6,167 bases of DNA from Paracoccaceae bacterium (GTDB taxonomy: Bacteria; Pseudomonadota; Alphaproteobacteria; Rhodobacterales; Rhodobacteraceae). Below, piece by piece: positions 5,291 to 6,167 of this stretch. The DNA is taken from positions 1 to 6,167 of the forward strand of contig SBFT01000103.1 of assembly GCA_006227805.1 (NCBI GenBank). Direction: 5' to 3'. Position numbers and translations under genes: made by a program. The stretch's first letter is position 1. The number at the start of each line of letters is the position of its first letter. A model generated the notes under the pieces. That model searched no databases. It was not told the origin of the DNA and saw nothing but the letters and a program-made list of their open reading frames with translations.

Positions 5291-5974
5291 ATGCCGATCA
5301 CCACATGCGTATTCGACGCCTATGGCACGCTGTTCGACGTGGCCGCGGCCGCGCGTCAGGCGGCGGCCGAGGGGACGTTTCCGGCGCTGGCCGAGACCTG
5401 GCCGCAGGTCGCCGCGCATTGGCGCCAGAAGCAATTGCAATACACCTGGCTGCGCGCGGTCGCGGGCCGGCACACCGATTTCTGGCAGGTCACGCAGGAC
5501 GGTCTCGACTGGGCTCTGGAGGCCATGGGCCTTGCCGATCCAGCGTTGCGCCAGCGCCTGCTCGATCTCTACTGGGAATTGCAGGCCTACGAGGAGGTGC
5601 CCGCCATGCTGGGCGCGCTGAAGGCGGGCGGGCTGAACACGGCGATCCTGTCGAACGGCTCGCCCCGGATGCTGGCGGGGGCGGTGCAGTCGGCGGGGAT
5701 CGGCAACGTGCTGGACGATGTCCTGTCGGTGGAAAGCGTGGGCGTCTTCAAGCCGCATGACAGCGTCTATGACCTTGTTGGCCGACGCTTCGGCTGCGCG
5801 CGGGGCGAGGTTCTGTTCGTGTCCTCGAACGGCTGGGACGCGGCGGCGGCGGCGGGCTACGGCTTCGCCACCGTCTGGGTGAACCGCGCGGGCGAGCCGC
5901 AGGACCGGCTCTGGGCCGCGCCCGGCCAGACCCTGCGCACGCTGCACGACATTCCGAAACTGGCAGGGGTCTGA
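5291..5974 (+). CDS. Haloacid dehalogenase type II ((S)-2-haloacid dehalogenase family)
   Basis: A 227-residue HAD-superfamily hydrolase of normal length. Type II enzymes remove halide from (S)-2-haloacids through an aspartyl ester. The needed residues are visible: nucleophile Asp9 and Thr13 in 'FDAYGTLFD', Arg45 (probable halide-binding Arg) in 'WRQKQLQYTW', Ser121-Asn122 in 'ILSNGSP', Lys154 in 'GVFKPH', Tyr160, and Ser178, Asn180, Asp183 in 'VSSNGWD', which matches the L-2-haloacid dehalogenase pattern at a constant offset of three from Ser121 onward. The cap helix segment 'YTWLRAVAGRHTDFWQVT' is also typical. No signal peptide is present, so it is cytosolic. An AGGG at 5282-5285 sits 5 bp before the ATG. 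The stop is 3 bp before the next ATG, so it forms an operon with the alpha/beta hydrolase. The true substrate is not shown; some members act on other small acids. Confidence 0.9.
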   Translation: MPITTCVFDAYGTLFDVAAAARQAAAEGTFPALAETWPQVAAHWRQKQLQYTWLRAVAGRHTDFWQVTQDGLDWALEAMGLADPALRQRLLDLYWELQAYEEVPAMLGALKAGGLNTAILSNGSPRMLAGAVQSAGIGNVLDDVLSVESVGVFKPHDSVYDLVGRRFGCARGEVLFVSSNGWDAAAAAGYGFATVWVNRAGEPQDRLWAAPGQTLRTLHDIPKLAGV

Positions 5975-5977
5975 GAC

Positions 5978-6167
5978 ATGCCGCATTTCACCTCGAGCGA
6001 CGGGCTGAAGCTCTGGTATGAGGACGAGGGCGAAGGGCTGCCCGTCCTGTGCCTGTCCGGCCTGACGCGGACGACGCGGGATTTCGACTATGTGGCGCCG
6101 CATCTGGCCGATTGCCGGATGATCCGGATGGACTATCGCGGGCGCGGGAAATCCGACTGGGCGAAGG
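5978..6167 (+). CDS. Alpha/beta-fold hydrolase, N-terminal part (cut by window end)
   Basis: The first 63 codons of a gene that runs off the window. The visible part has the alpha/beta hydrolase opening: a strand pair ('LKLWYEDEGEG'), the oxyanion-hole region 'VLCLSGLTRTTRDF' at about 23-36, where many relatives have His-Gly, then 'APHLAD' and 'RMIRMDYRGRGKSD' (47-60), the hallmark strand before the nucleophile elbow. The nucleophile itself lies beyond the window, so the catalytic type cannot be judged. The start is supported by AGGGG at 5965-5969, 8 bp upstream and inside the end of the preceding gene. With only 3 bp between stop and start, it should be cotranscribed and perhaps translationally coupled with the dehalogenase. 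The substrate is unknown. Confidence 0.88.
   Translation, partial: MPHFTSSDGLKLWYEDEGEGLPVLCLSGLTRTTRDFDYVAPHLADCRMIRMDYRGRGKSDWAK

Noticed and set aside
4267..5304. 345-codon minus-strand frame covering the FKBP gene in another frame
   Set aside because: It overlaps a clear SlyD-like gene and is Arg/Gly-rich with no recognisable domain.
5096..6103. 335-codon minus-strand frame opposite the dehalogenase
   Set aside because: Antisense to a gene with a full active site; the product is Arg/Gln/Pro-rich without motifs.

Overview
The window looks like chromosomal DNA from an alphaproteobacterium of the Rhodobacterales type (Paracoccus/Rhodobacter relatives). The reasons are high GC with strongly GC-biased third codon positions, a fabB-fabI pair, a His-tail-less SlyD-type FKBP and a typical type II haloacid dehalogenase. 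This placement is by recognition only; no database was searched.

Left part (1-1981): accessory-looking DNA. It opens with the 3' end of a gene that resembles the C-terminal half of invasion-associated locus B (IalB)-type periplasmic proteins. This stretch is only about 55% GC by hand count. A 64-bp gap with nested short direct repeats follows. Next is a 528-codon gene for an exported protein I do not recognise: a signal peptide, an N-terminal domain with four cysteines, a long Ala/Pro-rich linker with internal repeats, and a C-terminal domain with four more cysteines.

Middle part (1982-4137): the type II fatty acid synthesis genes fabB (beta-ketoacyl-ACP synthase I) and fabI (NADH enoyl-ACP reductase), 6 bp apart and surely one transcript. 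FabB elongates acyl-ACP, including the unsaturated branch. FabI does the last reduction of each cycle. fabA, normally directly upstream of fabB in this group, is not in the window, and the unknown secreted-protein gene takes its place. Strong GC-rich hairpins lie before fabB and immediately after the fabI stop codon.

Right part (4138-6167): a small single-pass membrane protein of unknown function, preceded by a conspicuous AT-rich promoter-like patch, converges on an FKBP-type peptidyl-prolyl isomerase across a 20-bp gap that forms a hairpin. Divergent from the isomerase, after 191 bp, a two-gene unit begins with an (S)-2-haloacid dehalogenase-type HAD hydrolase that has a full set of active-site residues. 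Three bases later an alpha/beta hydrolase starts and is cut by the window end.

I see no tRNA, rRNA, CRISPR array, insertion sequence or phage gene. No non-coding stretch exceeds 200 bp. No clearly new multi-gene system is visible; the least explained item is the two-domain exported protein occupying the fabA position.
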